From: Maylandia zebra
Lineage: Eukaryota; Chordata; Actinopteri; Cichliformes; Cichlidae
Length of the DNA: 64,000 bases
Reading direction: 5' to 3'
Assembly: GCF_041146795.1 (NCBI RefSeq)
Contig: NC_135177.1
Location: forward strand, 23,906,560 to 23,970,559
Part shown: in pieces, positions 60,601 to 64,000 of the stretch
How the letters are laid out: every line of letters begins with the position of its first letter
Numbering within the stretch: position 1 is the first letter of the stretch
The notes under the pieces: generated by a model
What the model was told of the DNA's origin: nothing
The model's input: only the letters and a program-made list of their open reading frames with translations
Database searches by the model: none
Position numbers and translations under genes: made by a program

Positions 60601-63600
60601 GAGGCTGCCCGTTTACTGACAGAGAGACAATGGAGAAGACAGGCAGGGGACAATACCGCAGCCACAGGCCGCAAAGGCCACGGCCGGCGGCATCATCATC
60701 AGCACCCTGTGACCCTGGAGTCGCATCACAGCCATGCCTCCTCCACCAAGAAGCCTCGTCCCTACTCCAAATGCCAAGGTGACCAGCATGTGGTTATGAA
60801 AATGTATATGGAAACATTTGGCTGCTTTGCCACTTCCACACACTTTGTTGTTTTATTACATGACTTTTCAAAGAGTGAAGCTTTGCATTTGTCTAATGGT
60901 TTCAATTTCTGGTTACTTTGCACATTATGATTTTACATGCAACATGATGAGCTCATAAAATATGAGGCAGCACGGTAGTTTAATCAGGCTACACGAGGCA
61001 CTTAGACTTAATACCACTTGAACTTAAGGGCTACTGCGATGGGGTATCTAAATGTAACCTACCCAGAGTTATAAAAAGAAAATCTCTAAAGGTGCAAGAC
61101 TCAAAACATTTACCCAAATCTTAAGGTATAGAAGGTATTTTGTAGCTATATTTTGGAGGCTATAAATGCAGATGATTATGACATAAGAGGGACTTTAGAG
61201 TAAGCACTTGAAGGAGTTGTGCTCAGTATTGTGAACATGTGCACAGAGTTGAACTGTTGGTGTGTATTTATGTTGACATGGTGTCAGGGAGGTTGAGTCT
61301 CCTCTCTGACCTTCTTGCTGCTGTTTTAGGTTTTGCTGTAATGTCTATTTTGACTTTAATACATTTTGAGTGACTGCAGCTTTGTCTGAGTTTTTTTAAA
61401 CTGACCTAGAGGGCCCCTCAAATCAGGATCCTCATCGTCATTGTTTCAGCCAATTCCAATGATTTTGAGAAGGAAAATAAATATGCAGTTTGTATCAAGT
61501 GGGAGTTAGTGCAGGGAATATTGAGATTCTTATATTATAGGAGTGTCACCTCTATCTGTGTAAATAATTACACTGCTTTGACTTTGTGATCTTTCATGTT
61601 GCATTTGTTGACTATTTGACTGAGTTAATCTGTACTTATCAGTCTACATTTACTTTATTTACTGCATCTGTTTCATCCATGATCTCACTAAGTGACTCCC
61701 TGACTCTTTGATTTTATCTCTCTGTTCCAGATTGTTTGGCTCGTGTGCGGCGCTACATAGTGACAAAAATGGGAGAGGACTGGATTTTCCTGGTTCTTCT
61801 GGGACTGACTATGGCTCTAGTTAGCTGGAGTATGGACTATGCTAGTGCCAAGAGCCTGCAAGGTAGAGCTGTCATGGAGATTATTGCCATTTCAAATCTC
61901 CAGTTTTTCTCTGCACTGCTCCTTTGTGTAATGTGCTTTTTTTCCTGTTCTTGTTTTTTTCTGTTTCTACTGTTATTCTGTCTTGCAGCCTATAAATGGG
62001 TGCATGGGGAGCTTAAGGGCAATGTACTGCTCCAGTACCTCGCCTGGGTTACGTATCCCATGATCCTTGTCATGTTCGCCTCGCTCTTCTGTCACCTGGT
62101 TTCCCCGCAGGCCATCGGTAAGCCCTCCATCACCTGTCAGCCTCTATTATCCTCTCTCATTATATTTCCTCCTGTATTTGCTTCTTTTTTCTCATTTTGT
62201 CTATTGTAAAATACTGACATGATAACTTCTCTCTCTGTTTTTTAAATACAGGTTCTGGTATCCCTGAGCTGAAAACCATCCTGAGAGGTGTAGTCTTAAA
62301 AGAATATCTGACCCTTAAAGCCTTCATAGCTAAAGTCATCGGCCTAACCGCTGGCCTGGGCAGTGGGATGCCTGTGGGCAAAGAGGTAAACCCCCGTGTT
62401 AGGCAACATTACTTTAAAAACTATCGTGTTACATTACAAGATCAGTTGTGTTACAGTGTTTCCGACTGAGGAAACTCTTTAGAGTAGATCAGCCTCTACC
62501 GCTCTACTTCTGACTATGTTAACTTTACCTCATTTCAAAGCAAGTTGGTACTGGCAGCATTTCCTCCACCATAAAACAGGAACAAGCTTATTCATTTCCC
62601 TCAGAGTGACAGGTTTAGCACCAGCATCATTCATCTGCTCAGTTTGCTTCACTACCAGTGTTTTAGCTTACAGATGTTTTTTAAAAATATGACATAGAGC
62701 TCCTTGGCAGCTCAAATACACTCAATGATAATAATTCAAATACCTCAGCAATGTAACATCCACCCTGTCTGTCGTCACAAAAGCTGATCTTAATATTTGC
62801 ACTCACCATAGGTTCTGCTGGATAATAGTGTGTAAGGCATAAACCTGATTTATCTACTAATAGGCGTCATGGGTGTTTACTGAGGTTAAGGAGCAAAAAG
62901 GGCCGTTTATCACAGACTTTTATACAACAGGGAACTTTTAAGAAACTTGTGCACTGGCTTCATCTTGCAGACCCAGGAGCTGCATCAGTCTACAGCACTA
63001 ACACAACTGTAGGATTAGATACATTCCACTATGCATGCCAAGGATTCACAGGGATGTAGAAAAATATTATTCTTTCCTCACTGCAAAAGAGAAGGAAAAT
63101 GTGGTAATATGTTAATAATAACACATATTTAAAAAACAGCTTAATAAGCGATTGTTTGCAAAGCTAACAGGTTGTATTACTACAGACTCTAGCCCATTGC
63201 TTTGCATTGCATTAAATCCAGCACTGAAGCAAACACATATTTTCACCTCCTTACTACTTGTGTGCTTCTGTGTCTATCCCCACTCATTCAGCATCTTGTT
63301 CCACATCTTCAGTCCTTTTTCTGTCTCACTCTCCAACTGGGAGGGGGTAATAAATCATCTTCTGTCATGTTGTTCCTCTCGCCCTCTTCTCACGGGACTG
63401 AGGCAAATTACTCCAGTCCTCAGCAAAGAACCACATTCGTTTTCCTTATTACAGTAGCATGGAAAGTGTCACATCCAGTAATTACACAGTGATTTATCAG
63501 TTCTGATAAAATATGTCCCAGTTTAGACTCTCTGTTTTTACAGACAGCACTCTGTGTCTCTGTAGATAACATTACACGTCACTCATATCTGTGTCAGTAA

Positions 63601-63698
63601 TGTCCTCCCATCACCCCCAGGGTCCCTTTGTCCACATTGCCAGCATCTGCGCCGCAGTGTTGAGTCGATTCATGTCCATCTTCTCTGGAGTCTATGAG
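47524..63698 (+). CDS. clcn1: Voltage-gated chloride channel 1 (5' part, continues past window)
   Basis: Homodimeric CLC channel setting skeletal-muscle resting chloride conductance. Exons: 47524-47574, 60556-60778, 61731-61862, 61989-62117, 62252-62385, 63621-63698; phases agree, giving 249 codons, about a quarter of the usual protein. Seen: a cytosolic N terminus with a His/Arg-rich patch (RRHHHQHP), helix [21 protein letters not shown], the anion-site motif GSGIPE at 62252, and [17 protein letters not shown] bearing the gating Glu. ASAKSLQAYKW and FCHLVSPQA favour CLC-1 over CLC-2, as does linkage to casp2. Exon 1 reads [17 protein letters not shown]. It is placed about 13 kb upstream on phase, on a GTAGGT donor and on likeness to the CLC-2 start, so that exon is less certain. 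Pore helices after F lie outside the window. Confidence 0.92.
50094..50166 (+). repeat. (AC)n microsatellite
   Basis: An essentially pure AC run of 73 bases. Confidence 0.95.
51450..52064 (+). mobile_element. Solo LTR of an LTR retrotransposon (probably Gypsy-type)
   Basis: A 615-base fossil with short inverted ends TGTTAGG and CCTAACA, flanked on both sides by the 5-bp duplication AGAGT (51445-51449 and 52065-52069). It has a promoter-like TATTTAAG near 51858. No internal coding region is present, so this is one LTR left after LTR-LTR recombination and is not a working element. Clean ends and an exact target duplication suggest a fairly recent insertion. The family name is inference. Confidence 0.82.
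54474..54516 (+). repeat. (TG)n microsatellite
   Basis: A pure TG run facing a complementary (CA)n tract 98 bases downstream. Confidence 0.95.
54615..54687 (+). repeat. (CA)n microsatellite
   Basis: A pure CA run of 73 bases, complementary to the TG run at 54474. Confidence 0.95.
58251..58467. mobile_element. Inverted-repeat (fold-back) element
   Basis: The arms at 58251-58292 and 58426-58467 match at about 39 of 42 positions in inverted orientation, sharing AGAACTGAAGAAGCTTCT and GATGAGAGGTGAAAC. The spacer is 133 bases. The flank to about 58555 (CCTGGATGACTGAGAACCTT) belongs to the same abundant fish repeat. Confidence 0.7.
58545..59125 (+). mobile_element. L2/Rex-type LINE fragment
   Basis: Reads [17 protein letters not shown] near 58611 and [20 protein letters not shown] near 58702, a reverse transcriptase active-site region, then jumps to a 3' UTR tail with ATTATATAAATAAA near 59104. 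Internal sequence is missing and the frame is not maintained, so it is dead. Confidence 0.75.
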
Positions 63699-64000
63699 GT
63701 AAGCTGAGCCCCTGACCAAAGCCGACTACATTACCCACAACCCCCCCATCTCTTTACTGACCACAGTCAACATGCTGATTTAAATGAAGAATGCAGTGTT
63801 TTTGTAATAACTTATGGTGTTGCTGACATCTTTGTTGTAATTACAGGGTTCCCACTATTTTTCTCATTATTTTTTAAAATCTGAAAAACAGAAAAAGTTC
63901 AGGTATTTCTAGATATGTACAATTATCTCATTTTAAATTTAGTGCCATTTATCTCAACATCCCTGAGAACCTTGCTTTGTTTCTTAAATGTTATCATAGC
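63699..64000 (+). other. clcn1 intron at window edge
   Basis: Begins with the donor GTAAGCTG. Nothing else is recognised before the sequence ends. Confidence 0.6.

Noticed and set aside
60117-60782. 221-aa plus-strand ORF
   Set aside because: It overlaps clcn1 exon 2 in another frame; the exon's own frame matches CLC proteins and splices correctly on both sides.
47524-63698. clcn2 instead of clcn1
   Set aside because: The N-terminal exon looks CLC-2-like, but the membrane segments ([27 protein letters not shown]) and linkage to casp2 fit CLC-1.
1-64000. tRNA, rRNA, snRNA, CRISPR arrays or bacterial/phage systems
   Set aside because: No cloverleaf with A/B boxes, no rRNA-like stretch and no regularly spaced repeats were recognised; everything fits ordinary fish nuclear DNA. 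A covariance-model scan could still find small RNAs I cannot see by eye.

Overview
This is vertebrate nuclear DNA, almost certainly from a teleost, probably a percomorph. The genes are split by GT-AG introns and encode fish-like versions of vertebrate proteins. The introns and spacers carry typical fish repeats: Tc1-like and hAT transposons, RTE- and L2/Rex-type LINE pieces, a solo LTR and long CA/TG microsatellites. I cannot name the species. All exon models were built by eye from splice sites, reading phase and remembered family sequences.

Left part (1-18000). m6pr (+, 978-2687, cation-dependent mannose-6-phosphate receptor) and phc1 (+, 6657-12289, Polycomb PRC1 subunit) are followed by styk1 (-, 13642-17461, a membrane-anchored pseudokinase). 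phc1 and styk1 converge, with candidate poly(A) signals about 80 bases apart. All three have human counterparts on 12p13.

Middle (21000-33100). Two minus-strand genes follow: gstk1 (21148-23685, glutathione transferase kappa) and a complete Rap1GAP-family gene (25933-33062, 19 coding exons including a 20-nt microexon). The second has a GoLoco motif, a RapGAP domain and a short tail.

Right part (35200-64000). casp2 (+, 35815-44518, caspase-2) is followed by the 5' third of clcn1 (+, 47524 to beyond the end, muscle-type chloride channel). The first clcn1 intron is about 13 kb. gstk1, casp2 and clcn1 are neighbours on human 7q34-q35, so the window joins two blocks that are separate in human.

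The genes are housekeeping or signalling genes and do not form one pathway. I see no operon-like, CRISPR or phage-type system and no clearly new biological system. The points most worth a second look are the styk1 pseudokinase with altered catalytic positions, the Rap1GAP paralog between gstk1 and casp2, a casp2 linker exon whose length breaks the frame, an in-frame tandem duplication at the m6pr membrane segment, the CLC-2-like N terminus of clcn1, and several nested transposon insertions with readable ends.
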